From Oxalobacteraceae bacterium (lineage in GTDB: Bacteria; Pseudomonadota; Gammaproteobacteria; Burkholderiales; Burkholderiaceae_D), in contig JAIXQV010000198.1 of the NCBI GenBank assembly GCA_027485535.1, positions 1 through 12,084 on the forward strand: 12,084 bases of DNA, read 5' to 3'. Positions 1-6,720 of the stretch are shown in pieces (position 1 is the first letter of the stretch; each line of letters begins with the position of its first letter). Position numbers and translations under genes: made by a program. The notes beneath the pieces are model-generated. The model was not told the origin of the DNA. It was given only the letters and a program-made list of their open reading frames with translations, and made no database searches.

Positions 1-74
1 CCCCACCAGACTTCGTTCTGGTGATTCAGCAGGATGATGCCGACGTTCGGGCGATAGCCTTCACGGTCCAGCAT
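1..74 (-). CDS. rppH: RNA pyrophosphohydrolase RppH/NudH, N-terminal fragment (gene runs off the window)
   Basis: The minus strand reads ATG at 74-72 followed by 24 whole codons, beginning MLDREGYRPNVGIILLN and continuing to the edge. This opening is the characteristic N-terminus of RppH, the Nudix hydrolase that removes pyrophosphate from the 5' triphosphate end of mRNAs and so triggers RNase E-dependent decay. A GAGGTGG Shine-Dalgarno sequence lies at 84-78, three bases before the ATG, which supports this start. The Nudix box would lie beyond the window, so catalytic residues cannot be checked. Divergent placement next to proS is a common arrangement in betaproteobacteria (remembered, not computed). 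Confidence 0.88.
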   Translation of the reverse strand, partial: MLDREGYRPNVGIILLNHQNEVWW

Positions 75-244
75 GTTCCACCTCGAATGGTTTGCGAGCG
101 GCGCGTCGCGGTCGCGGCGACGCTGAACAATTCCGTGTGAGGGAGATGGACGGCGCCAAGGTGCTGCGATCCGCGCGGCGCAAACCCGCGAATACTTTAG
201 AATTGCATCAGATTATAACCCTCTCTTTTTAAAAATTTTTTCTC
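75..244. promoter_or_regulatory. Divergent rppH/proS intergenic region with AT-rich promoter core
   Basis: This 170-bp gap holds no gene. The AT-rich core at 190-244 contains ATTATAAC (212-219). Read on the minus strand this gives a perfect TATAAT (217-212) directed at rppH. Read on the plus strand it gives TATAAC (214-219), about 25 bp before proS. No convincing -35 hexamer is visible for either direction, so the exact promoters are uncertain. The tract at 221-244 is pyrimidine- and A/T-rich and contains TTTTTAAAAATTTTTT. proS has no clear Shine-Dalgarno sequence here, so its initiation may rely on an unstructured, U-rich leader. Confidence 0.4.
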
Positions 245-1966
245 ATGCGCGCCTCCCGATTTTTTATCTCTACCCTAAAAGAAGCGCCTGCCGATGCCGA
301 GATCATCAGCCACCAGCTGATGCTACGCGCTGGCATGATTCGCCGGCTGGGCTCCGGTATCTACAACTACCTGCCGATCGGCCTGCGCGTGATCCGCAAG
401 GTGGAGAACATCGTGCGCCAAGAGATGGACCGCGCCGGCGCCATCGAACTCCTGATGCCGCTGGTGCAGCCCGCCGAGCTATGGCAAGAGACCGGGCGCT
501 GGGACAAGATGGGGCCGGAACTGCTGCGCTTGAAAGATCGGCACGGTCGAGACTATGCAATGCAACCGACTTCGGAAGAAGTTGTCACTGACATCGCGCG
601 TAGCGAGATCAAGTCGTACCGCCAGCTGCCGGTCAACTTCTACCATATCCAGACCAAGTTTCGTGACGAGCGTCGGCCGCGTTTTGGCCTCATGCGCGGG
701 CGCGAGTTCACCATGAAAGATGCCTACTCTTTCGACCGTGATGTCGAAGGATTGCAGCGCTCGTATGCGCTGATGGTTGATGCCTATACGCGGATTTTTC
801 AGCGCTTCGGCCTGAGCTTTCGTGCAGTCGCCGCTGATAACGGTGCAATAGGTGGTTCGGGCTCGCAGGAATTCCATGTGATTGCCGACACCGGCGAAGA
901 TGCACTGGTTTACTGCCCCACTTCCGACTATGCCGCCAATATCGAAGCGGCTGAGGCTTTGCCACCGACGAATCCGCGTGCAGCGCCAACCCAAGCGCTG
1001 ACCAAAACAGCCACGCCGGGCAAAGAGCGCTGCGAGGATGTCGCACAATTCTTGGGCCTGCCACTGACGCAGACAGTGAAATCCATCGTACTGTCGGTTG
1101 AGCAGGACGAAGGCCGGCGTGAGATCTGGCTATTGCTACTGCGCGGCGACCATGAGCTGAATGAGGTCAAAGCCAGCAAGCTGCCCGGTATCGGTCCGTT
1201 CCGTTTTGCCAGCGAAGCAGAAATCCTTGAGCACTTCGGCTGTAAGCCTGGTTATCTCGGCGCGATTGGGACGTTAAAGCCAGTCAAGGTGGTGGCTGAT
1301 CGCAGCGTTGCCATCATGAGCGATTTTATTTGCGGCGCGAATGAGGAAGGTTTCCACTACATCGGCGCCAACTGGGGTCGCGATCTGCCCGAGCCATTGG
1401 TCGCTGATATTCGCAACGTCATCGCTGGCGATCCTTCGCCTGATGGCAAAGGTGTGCTCGAGATTCAAAGAGGTATCGAGGTAGGGCATGTATTCCAGCT
1501 CGGTACGCGCTACTCGGCGGATATGAAAGCAAGCTATCTCGATGAAAAAGGCCAGCCGCAACTCATGCAAATGGGTTGCTACGGCATTGGCATCACGCGT
1601 ATTCTGGGCGCTGCCATCGAGCAGAATTTCGATGACAAAGGCATTATCTGGCCAGTGTCGATTGCGCCGTTTGAAGTCGTGCTCTGCCCGCTTGGTTACG
1701 ACCGCAGCGAAGCCGTTAAAGCCGCCGCTGATGACTTGTATACGGCCTTGCAACAAGCAGGCGTCGATGTGATTATCGATGATCGTGGCGAGCGCCCCGG
1801 CGTCATGTTTGCCGATTGGGAGTTGATTGGTGTGCCGCATCGGGTTGTGATTGGCGAGCGCGGGCTGAAAGACGATCAGCTCGAGTACCAAGGCAGGCGC
1901 GACCCTAGCGCGACCACTGTGCCGCGCGCGCAGATGACCGAATTCTTGAAGGCGAAACTCGCCTGA
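245..1966 (+). CDS. proS: Prolyl-tRNA synthetase (bacterial type, with YbaK-like editing insertion)
   Basis: ProRS charges tRNA-Pro with proline in the cytoplasm. At 573 aa it has the usual length for the long bacterial form. The class II core is evident: GSGIYNYLPIGLRV near residue 36, motif 2 around 137-155 with TKFRDERRPRFGLMRGREF, and motif 3 GIGITRILGAA beginning at about residue 447. Between motifs 2 and 3 (about 224-400) lies the INS editing domain related to YbaK, which deacylates Ala-tRNA-Pro. Lys279, in QTVKSIVL, falls at the same number as the key editing lysine of the E. coli enzyme. The C-terminal anticodon-binding domain covers about 475-570. The ATG at 245 gives the canonical N-terminus (MRASRFFISTLKEAPADAE). 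No clear ribosome-binding site precedes it. The stop lies 5 nt before the next gene, suggesting co-transcription. Confidence 0.97.
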   Translation: MRASRFFISTLKEAPADAEIISHQLMLRAGMIRRLGSGIYNYLPIGLRVIRKVENIVRQEMDRAGAIELLMPLVQPAELWQETGRWDKMGPELLRLKDRHGRDYAMQPTSEEVVTDIARSEIKSYRQLPVNFYHIQTKFRDERRPRFGLMRGREFTMKDAYSFDRDVEGLQRSYALMVDAYTRIFQRFGLSFRAVAADNGAIGGSGSQEFHVIADTGEDALVYCPTSDYAANIEAAEALPPTNPRAAPTQALTKTATPGKERCEDVAQFLGLPLTQTVKSIVLSVEQDEGRREIWLLLLRGDHELNEVKASKLPGIGPFRFASEAEILEHFGCKPGYLGAIGTLKPVKVVADRSVAIMSDFICGANEEGFHYIGANWGRDLPEPLVADIRNVIAGDPSPDGKGVLEIQRGIEVGHVFQLGTRYSADMKASYLDEKGQPQLMQMGCYGIGITRILGAAIEQNFDDKGIIWPVSIAPFEVVLCPLGYDRSEAVKAAADDLYTALQQAGVDVIIDDRGERPGVMFADWELIGVPHRVVIGERGLKDDQLEYQGRRDPSATTVPRAQMTEFLKAKLA

Positions 1967-1971
1967 TCACC

Positions 1972-2589
1972 ATGCGCAGCAAGCGCTCGCCAACACAGGT
2001 GGTCCGCTGGCTAGTGGGGTGCTTGTTGTGCAGCGCTTGCATGATGACGCACGCCGGCAAGCAGAAAGAAGAAGCGTTGGCCGATGCCGTTCGGCTCGCG
2101 CTATCACGCGCGATTAGTGATCCACGTCCGCCCGAACTCGGATTTGCCAGTGACGCCGATCGGGACGCATGGCGCCAATGGTCGGCCATGATGTCAACGC
2201 GTCTGCAAAGCCGAATGCCAGACGCCATGGTACGCAGCGAGTTTCTGCAAACCGTTTGGTACGAGTCGCGTCGTGCCGGCTTGGAGCCCGGCTTGGTATT
2301 GGGCCTCATTCAAGTGGAATCCGGATTCAGAAAATATGCGATCTCAAGTGCCGGTGCCCGAGGCTACATGCAAGTCATGCCCTTCTGGACTCGAACCATC
2401 GGCGACGGCCAACCCGCCAAGCTATTTCAGATGCAGACCAATCTTCGCTATGGCTGCTCGATTTTGCGGCTCTATCTCGATCTGGAAAAGGGCGATCTGT
2501 TCCTCGCGCTCGGCCGCTACAATGGCAGCCGGGGTAAGGCGGAGTATCCGAATGCGGTTAGGGCCGCCTGGCGTCGCTGGCAGCATTAA
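1972..2589 (+). CDS. Secreted lytic transglycosylase, SLT domain
   Basis: This 205-aa protein is a soluble-lytic-transglycosylase-like (GH23) murein hydrolase. It cleaves the MurNAc-GlcNAc bond, leaving 1,6-anhydromuramyl ends in the periplasm. The N-terminus has basic residues followed by a hydrophobic stretch (about 10-27) ending in THA-GK, consistent with export by a signal peptide. LVGC and SAC sequences in this stretch mean a lipoprotein cannot be excluded. The SLT signature is clear: catalytic Glu116 in GLIQVESGF, then GARGYMQVMP (129-137 region) and the closing ALGRYNGS motif (179-186). Coding begins 5 nt after the proS stop without a strong Shine-Dalgarno sequence, so translational coupling is likely. 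The AmpD gene later in the window acts on the anhydromuropeptides that such enzymes release. Confidence 0.9.
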   Translation: MRSKRSPTQVVRWLVGCLLCSACMMTHAGKQKEEALADAVRLALSRAISDPRPPELGFASDADRDAWRQWSAMMSTRLQSRMPDAMVRSEFLQTVWYESRRAGLEPGLVLGLIQVESGFRKYAISSAGARGYMQVMPFWTRTIGDGQPAKLFQMQTNLRYGCSILRLYLDLEKGDLFLALGRYNGSRGKAEYPNAVRAAWRRWQH

Positions 2590-2691
2590 GGCGTTCTCAA
2601 AGGGTCGATGGTGTTGTTGGTGGCATCTTGCCGTACCTCGTGTACTGTCTGCGGTGCCTGCGCTTAGCCCTCGACCCTTTGAGAACGTCTT
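2588..2691. repeat. 104-bp inverted-repeat element (17-bp perfect core arms)
   Basis: The left arm 2592-2608 (CGTTCTCAAAGGGTCGA) is exactly the reverse complement of 2671-2687. Allowing one internal mismatch and two G-U pairs, the pairing extends to 2588-2612 with 2667-2691. This is about 25 bp of stem enclosing about 54 nt, which itself has a small GGCA/TGCC hairpin. The structure begins inside the TAA stop of the transglycosylase gene (2587-2589). No U-run follows, so it is not a standard intrinsic terminator. It could be a degenerate miniature inverted-repeat element, a REP-like unit or an mRNA-stabilising 3' hairpin. No target-site duplication is obvious. The remainder up to 2754 is a T/G-rich leader of the TPR gene with no recognisable feature. 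Confidence 0.75.
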
Positions 2692-2754
2692 TCAGGTTGT
2701 AGTTGTTGTTGATAGCGTCTCGCCGTCAGTCGAACGCTTTTTTGGGAGTGAGTA

Positions 2755-3207
2755 ATGAAGAAGCTGATGTTTGTTTTGGCGCTGGCAAGCGTGTCGCCAA
2801 ATTTAATGGCGAATATAGTCGCCACCACGCCCGCCGCCAATAAAGAGAATGCCGACTTTGTGGCTGGTAGCAAGGCGATTGGTCGGCGTGACTGGAAGGC
2901 CGCGGTGGAGTCGTTTACCAAGGCGGCGCAAACGATGCCGGGTAATGCCGACGTTCAGAATAACCTCGGGTATGCCTATCGGCACTTAGGCGATCTCGAT
3001 AAATCCTTTACGCATTACAAAGAGGCGCTGCGGATTGACCCCAAGCATCGTGGCGCGCATGAGTACATTGGTCAGGCTTATCTGAAGGCAAAGCAGCCTG
3101 AAAAAGCGGCTGAGCACTTGGCAGCGCTGGAGTCGATTTGCGGCAAGGGCTGTGAGGAGTATCAAGACCTGGCGCGTGCTATCGAAAAATACGGAAAATC
3201 GAACTAG
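2755..3207 (+). CDS. Small periplasmic tetratricopeptide-repeat protein
   Basis: This 150-aa protein has a cleavable signal peptide (MKKLMFVLALASVSPNLMA, likely cut after residue 19), so the mature chain should be periplasmic. The rest consists of about three TPR units at roughly 32-65, 66-99 and 100-133. The middle unit is very canonical, with NNLGYAYRHLGDLDKSFTHYKEALRIDP. TPR arrays are protein-binding scaffolds and no catalytic residues are visible. Two cysteines, C129 and C133 (CGKGC), close the last repeat and could form a disulfide in the periplasm. A GGGAGTGAG sequence just before the ATG can serve as ribosome-binding site. The gene lies after the inverted-repeat element and ends at a strong terminator, so it may be transcribed alone. 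The partner and function are unknown. Confidence 0.82.
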   Translation: MKKLMFVLALASVSPNLMANIVATTPAANKENADFVAGSKAIGRRDWKAAVESFTKAAQTMPGNADVQNNLGYAYRHLGDLDKSFTHYKEALRIDPKHRGAHEYIGQAYLKAKQPEKAAEHLAALESICGKGCEEYQDLARAIEKYGKSN

Positions 3208-3254
3208 GCACCGAAGTCGTCCTGCCGGTGGTTTTGCTGCTGGCACGGCCTTAA

Positions 3255-3290
3255 AACAAAAACGCCCGCAGCATTGCGGGCGTTTTTGTT
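3255..3290. terminator. Bidirectional intrinsic terminator between convergent genes
   Basis: A perfect 16-bp stem with a GCAT loop (3271-3274) has a GC-rich core (CGCCCGCA / TGCGGGCG). A-runs flank it on the left and T-runs on the right, so RNA from either strand ends in a U-tract. It lies between the TPR gene (+, stop at 3207) and the H1-like/SWIB gene (-, stop at 3304) and should serve both. Confidence 0.95.
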
Positions 3291-3303
3291 CGGTCCCTGA
3301 AGC

Positions 3304-3774
3304 TTACTTCAAGTGGCCAGAGATGAGTTTGGTCATCTCGAACATCGAGACAGTCTTCTTGCCATTGAACACGGCTTTCAGCTTGTCGTCGGCGTTGATG
3401 TTGCGGCGGTTAACCGCATCTTGCAGCTTGTGCTTCTTGATGTAGTCCCAAACCTTCTTGGTGACATCGGTACGCGGCAACGGGTTTGCACCAACGACGG
3501 CGGCCAGTGCGGCGGAAGGTGTCATCGGTTTCATGAAGGCTGCGTTCGGCTTGCGAGCAGTGGTCTTCTTCGCTGCTTTTTTGGCGACTGCTTTTTTGGC
3601 AGGTGCTTTTTTCGCTACCACTTTCTTTGCTACGACTTTCTTTGCTGCTGGCTTCTTGGCGGCGACTTTCTTCGCAGGAGCCTTCTTGGCAACCGTCTTC
3701 TTCACGGCTTTTTTCGCTGCTGGCTTTTTCGCGGCAGGCTTTTTCTTCGCTGCCGCTTTTTTGGCTGTAGCCAT
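3304..3774 (-). CDS. Histone H1-like Lys/Ala-rich protein with C-terminal SWIB/MDM2 domain
   Basis: The predicted product has 156 aa in two parts. Residues 1-76 are almost entirely K, A, P and V in AAKK/VAKK/APAKK-type repeats, like the tail of eukaryotic H1 and bacterial H1-like nucleoid proteins, and should bind DNA electrostatically. Residues about 82-156 form a SWIB domain (KPMTPSAALAAVVG, TKKVWDYIKKHKLQD, NINADDKLKAVFNGKKTVSMFEMTKLI), a fold known from SWI/SNF subunits and MDM2 and present in chlamydiae and many betaproteobacteria. The start at 3774 is chosen over the longer reading frame (up to 3858) because a perfect AGGAGGT lies just upstream and MATAKKAAAK is the natural opening. It probably acts in chromosome packaging, and the family's exact role is unclear. 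The low-complexity DNA is prone to repeat-length variation. Confidence 0.9.
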   Translation of the reverse strand: MATAKKAAAKKKPAAKKPAAKKAVKKTVAKKAPAKKVAAKKPAAKKVVAKKVVAKKAPAKKAVAKKAAKKTTARKPNAAFMKPMTPSAALAAVVGANPLPRTDVTKKVWDYIKKHKLQDAVNRRNINADDKLKAVFNGKKTVSMFEMTKLISGHLK

Positions 3775-3781
3775 TGATGAA

Positions 3782-3788
3782 CCTCCTT
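3782..3788 (-). promoter_or_regulatory. Strong Shine-Dalgarno sequence of the H1-like/SWIB gene
   Basis: The plus strand reads CCTCCTT here, so the mRNA carries AAGGAGG seven bases ahead of the ATG at 3774. This nearly full anti-16S match decides the start over the upstream in-frame ATG at 3858 and suggests high expression, as expected for an abundant nucleoid protein. Confidence 0.85.
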
Positions 3789-3877
3789 TACATTCGTGGT
3801 AAGAAATTGCGCTAATCAACGCAGCGCCAATGGTCTTAGGGTTTTGTTTTCGACGCAAGTGTTTTTTAGGGGGAATC

Positions 3878-3916
3878 GAATGATTTTTCCCTCTGAAGCA
3901 GAGTGAAAAATCATTC
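3878..3916. repeat. 39-bp near-perfect palindrome between ffh and the H1-like gene
   Basis: GAATGATTTTTC (3878-3889) pairs exactly with 3905-3916. Inside it CTCT pairs with AGAG around a GAAGC apex, with a single mismatch (3890/3904). It lies 61 bp beyond the ffh stop, in the direction of ffh transcription, and about 100 bp ahead of the H1-like start. No U-run follows on either strand, so a classic terminator is doubtful. An mRNA 3'-end hairpin for ffh or a protein-binding site upstream of the H1-like gene are both possible. The rest of 3789-3976 shows no gene and no clear promoter. Confidence 0.7.
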
Positions 3917-3976
3917 TCAGCGGCGGGATCAACAAGACGTCTCGCCGGCAGGGCGGCGCGAGGAGAGGGCTGGGCG

Positions 3977-5344
3977 TTAGCGCATACCGGGCAGCATGCC
4001 CTTCATACCGCGCATCATTTTCATCATGCCGGCACCTTTGAACTTCTTCATCATCGACTGCATTTGGTCGAATTGGCTCAGGAGACGGTTTACCTCCTGC
4101 ACCTGAACGCCGGCACCAGTGGCGATTCGGCGCTTGCGCGAGGCCTTGATCAGCTCGGGTTTGGCGCGTTCTTGCGGGGTCATCGCATTGATGATGCCCT
4201 CCATACGGCGCACCTGTTTCTCGGCCTGCCCCATATTGGCGCTTGCGGCGGCCTGCTGTAGTTGCGACGGCAGCTTGTCCATCAAACCGGACAGACCACC
4301 CATCTTCTTCATCTGCGAAATTTGCGCTTTGAAGTCGTTCAGGTCGAACTTGCCGCCGACCTTGATTTTCTGGGCAAGATCTTGCGCAGCAGCGAGATCC
4401 ACCCCTTTCTTTGCTTCCTCAACCAGCGCGAGGATGTCGCCCATGCCGAGGATGCGGTTCGCCATACGAGATGGATCAAACGCTTCCAAGCCGTCCAGCT
4501 TCTCGGCGACACCAGCGAATTTAATCGGTTTGCCGGTGATATGACGTACCGAGAGTGCAGCGCCGCCGCGTGCATCGCCATCCAGCTTGGTGAGTACGAT
4601 CCCTGTCAGGGGCAGCGCTTCATTGAAGGCGCGCGCGGTGTTAATGGCATCTTGCCCCAGCATCGCATCGACGACGAATAGCGTCTCGATTGGCTTGACG
4701 GCTGCATGCAGCGCGCTGATCTCGGCCATCATCATCTCGTCGATACCAAGTCGACCCGCGGTATCGATCAATAGCACTTCATGGTGGTGTTTCTTCGCCC
4801 AGTCGACGGCAGCGAGCGCGATATCAACGGGCTTTTGCGACGACTGCGAGGGGAAAAAGTCGGCACCCACTTGGGCGGCGACGGTTTCCAGCTGCCCGAT
4901 GGCAGCAGGTCGGTAGACGTCGGTCGAGACGGTCAGTACTTTTTTCTTTTTCTGCTCTTGCAGATATTTGGCCAACTTGCCGACGGTGGTGGTCTTACCC
5001 GCACCCTGCAGGCCTGCCATCAGAATAATTGCGGGTGGCTGTGTCGCAAACGAGAGCTGCGCAGCGTCGGGTCCGAGATCGGCACCCATCAGCTTGGCCA
5101 ATTCATCGTGCACCACGCCGACCAACGCTTGGCCCGGGGTGAGGGATCCGATCACTTCTTCACCGAGCGCTTTTTCTTTGACTCTGGCGATGAAGTCACG
5201 TACCGCCGGTAGCGCGACATCCGCTTCCAACAAAGCGAGCCTGACCTCGCGCAACATGTCAGCAGTGTTCGCTTCTGTCAGACGCGCCTCGCCGCGCATG
5301 GTCTTGACTACTTTCGACAGCCGCTGGGTGAGATTATTTAGCAT
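3977..5344 (-). CDS. ffh: Signal recognition particle protein Ffh (SRP54)
   Basis: Ffh binds 4.5S RNA and signal sequences of nascent inner-membrane proteins and delivers the ribosome to FtsY. The 455-aa length is typical. An N-domain four-helix bundle (about 1-90) precedes the GTPase domain, with G1 GLQGAGKTTTVGKL (111-124), DTAGRLGIDE (194-203), and TKLDGDARGG (252-261). The methionine-rich M domain (about 330-455) holds the RNA-binding SRKRRIATGAG segment and ends in a run of MMKKFKGAGMMKMMRG-type signal-peptide-binding residues. MLNNLTQRLSKVVKTMRG is the expected N-terminus, so the ATG at 5344 is right, although the upstream leader is pyrimidine-rich and shows no Shine-Dalgarno sequence. 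It is transcribed divergently from the ypjD-like gene. Confidence 0.98.
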   Translation of the reverse strand: MLNNLTQRLSKVVKTMRGEARLTEANTADMLREVRLALLEADVALPAVRDFIARVKEKALGEEVIGSLTPGQALVGVVHDELAKLMGADLGPDAAQLSFATQPPAIILMAGLQGAGKTTTVGKLAKYLQEQKKKKVLTVSTDVYRPAAIGQLETVAAQVGADFFPSQSSQKPVDIALAAVDWAKKHHHEVLLIDTAGRLGIDEMMMAEISALHAAVKPIETLFVVDAMLGQDAINTARAFNEALPLTGIVLTKLDGDARGGAALSVRHITGKPIKFAGVAEKLDGLEAFDPSRMANRILGMGDILALVEEAKKGVDLAAAQDLAQKIKVGGKFDLNDFKAQISQMKKMGGLSGLMDKLPSQLQQAAASANMGQAEKQVRRMEGIINAMTPQERAKPELIKASRKRRIATGAGVQVQEVNRLLSQFDQMQSMMKKFKGAGMMKMMRGMKGMLPGMR

Positions 5345-5468
5345 GGAGATGAGTAGGAAGGGACGAATGTCGCGCTAGCAAAAGCAAGTTGTTTGCAATG
5401 GGCGCCGCTGCTTGATTTTACCTTAGCGCCTAGGCAGATCACGGTATGCCTTGGTGTACACTCAGGAC
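5345..5468. promoter_or_regulatory. Divergent ffh/ypjD intergenic region
   Basis: This 124-bp gap must hold promoters for both genes. On the minus strand a TAAAAT hexamer is readable within 5414-5422, about 70 bp ahead of ffh, but no good -35 accompanies it. On the plus strand no convincing hexamer pair is visible. No gene or repeat is seen. Confidence 0.35.
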
Positions 5469-6281
5469 ATGCAAGTCTTTGTGATCCCGGCTGCGGCTCT
5501 GCTGTATTTGATCTGTGCACTGTTACCGGAGCAGCGCCGACGTGTCGTCGCAAATGGCACCGTGGTCGCGTGGTGCTTGCACGGATTCGCTCTGGCACTG
5601 ATTGCCATCGAGCCAAATTTCTTGCGCATGGGTTTCGCCATCATGCTTTCCGCTGCTTTGTGGTTGTCGGTGGCGGCCTACTGGCTAGAAAATCGCCAGC
5701 GTACGGTCGATGGTTTGCGTCGGCTGGTGCTGCCGAGTGCTGCGGCAGTTGCCGCGTTGCCGCTCGCGTTTCCCGGCGCCCTGATTCCACTGGCGGACAA
5801 GACGCCCCTGTTCTCGTGGCACATCGTGTTGTCGACGCTGGCCTATGGCTCGCTCACGATTGCCGCGTTTCAGGCAGTACTCATGGCGATGCAGGAGTCG
5901 CGGCTGCACGCACTGACCGCACCGGCGATGCATCGTGGTTGGTTTCTTGGTGCCATTGATCGCCTGCCGCCGCTGCTGACCATGGAGCGCTTGCTATTCC
6001 GCATGATCACCATCGGGTTTGTACTGCTGACGCTCACCATGTTGTCGGGCATTTTCTTTTCCGAGCAGGTATTCGGTAAACCATTCCGTTTCGAGCACAA
6101 GACGGTATTCACCCTACTATCCTGGCTACTGTTTGGTGCTTTGCTGACGGGCCGTCAGTGGCGAGGCTGGCGCGGCAAGACCGCCTTGTCCTTTGTGCTG
6201 ACCGGTTTTGCGACACTCTTGCTCGCTTACGTTGGTAGCCGTTTCGTGCTGGAAGTAGTGCTCCAACGGAGCGTGATGTGA
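5469..6281 (+). CDS. ypjD: CcsA/HemX-like cytochrome c assembly family membrane protein (YpjD-type)
   Basis: This 270-aa inner-membrane protein has about eight hydrophobic helices (approximately 2-19, 29-46, 53-71, 87-106, 118-140, 181-197, 212-228, 241-260). It resembles the YpjD/CcsA-type cytochrome c assembly family (Pfam Cytochrom_C_asm). Histidines in membrane-proximal positions, H118 (FSWHIVLSTLAYG) and H210 (FEHKTVFTLLSW), fit the haem-handling histidines of the wider family. LPPLLTMERLLFRM and TMLSGIFFSEQVFGKPF are family-like signatures. E. coli ypjD also neighbours ffh. The family's own function is not settled. The ATG at 5469 is preferred over an in-frame TTG at 5451 because the hydrophobic helix starts directly after it. 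Its AGG (5464-5466) is only 2 nt away, so the TTG remains possible. It overlaps the next gene by 4 nt. Confidence 0.85.
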   Translation: MQVFVIPAAALLYLICALLPEQRRRVVANGTVVAWCLHGFALALIAIEPNFLRMGFAIMLSAALWLSVAAYWLENRQRTVDGLRRLVLPSAAAVAALPLAFPGALIPLADKTPLFSWHIVLSTLAYGSLTIAAFQAVLMAMQESRLHALTAPAMHRGWFLGAIDRLPPLLTMERLLFRMITIGFVLLTLTMLSGIFFSEQVFGKPFRFEHKTVFTLLSWLLFGALLTGRQWRGWRGKTALSFVLTGFATLLLAYVGSRFVLEVVLQRSVM

Positions 6282-6532
6282 AATATGTGCTGTGGGCGCT
6301 ACTGCTTTATTTAGGCTGGCGCTGGTACTTGAGTAAGAAATCACCGCCCTCATCGCCGCCGCAGGAAGCATCAGCGGCGACCGAAGAGGCGCCGGAGGCC
6401 GGCGCATCAACAGAGAAGATGGTGTCTTGTGCCCATTGCGGCATCCACCTGCCGATATCCGAATCCGTACAAGGTACGGGAGCGCTGCATTTTTGTAGCG
6501 ACGAGCATCGCTTGCGCCATTCCGGACACTGA
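6278..6532 (+). CDS. PP0621-family small membrane-anchored protein with zinc-ribbon-like C-terminus
   Basis: This 84-aa protein starts at GTG, sharing GTGA with the ypjD-like stop, which implies translational coupling. One hydrophobic segment (MKYVLWALLLYLGWRWYL, residues 1-18) anchors it in the membrane. A proline-, alanine- and glutamate-rich linker (about 22-47) follows. The C-terminal part (about 49-84) has SCAHCGIHLPISESV and a later FCSDEHRLRH, that is CxxC plus C and H residues likely to bind one zinc ion. This is the pattern of the uncharacterised PP0621 family, which in related genomes often lies between a ypjD-like gene and pilSR (from memory). Function unknown. The hydrophilic part could face either side of the membrane. 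Confidence 0.82.
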   Translation: MKYVLWALLLYLGWRWYLSKKSPPSSPPQEASAATEEAPEAGASTEKMVSCAHCGIHLPISESVQGTGALHFCSDEHRLRHSGH

Positions 6533-6720
6533 GCCCCTCGCCTCCAAGCTAAATCCATTCGTTTCTAGTTGCGCGCCGGCCTGTTTTGCCAAGCTTTACA
6601 TCAGCCGCCGCTTGGCGAGTTGCGTTGATACACAGCGCATCTGTTGCATTCAGCGCGCACTCAGGTGCGCTGAGCGTCTCATTCGCTTACCCTTGCGCGT
6701 TTTCGTTTTCTGCCGAGTGC
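6533..6720 (+). other. Non-coding gap where pilS and the PilR receiver would be expected
   Basis: These 188 bp carry no recognisable domain in any frame. The frame of the downstream activator stays open back to a TTG at 6586, but its translation (Ala/Ser/Phe-rich, with VALIHSASVAFSAHSGALSV) resembles no receiver or kinase. A small hairpin with 6-bp arms GCGCAC/GTGCGC and a TCAG loop lies at 6655-6670, with no T-run after it. A weak TTGATA (6625-6630) is the best -35-like sequence, without a good -10. The gap may be the scar of a deletion of pilS plus the start of pilR, but no remnant homology is visible. Confidence 0.5.

Noticed and set aside
3458..3802. Plus-strand reading frame rich in Phe, Ala and Leu that looks like a membrane protein, antisense to the H1-like gene
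   Set aside because: It is the mechanical complement of Lys/Ala repeat codons (AAG/GCC gives CTT/GGC). No ribosome-binding site or homology is seen and the opposite strand has a clear gene.
5594..5611. TGGCAC followed by TTGC, resembling a sigma-54 -24/-12 element
   Set aside because: The GG to GC spacing is too short and the site lies inside the ypjD-like coding region.
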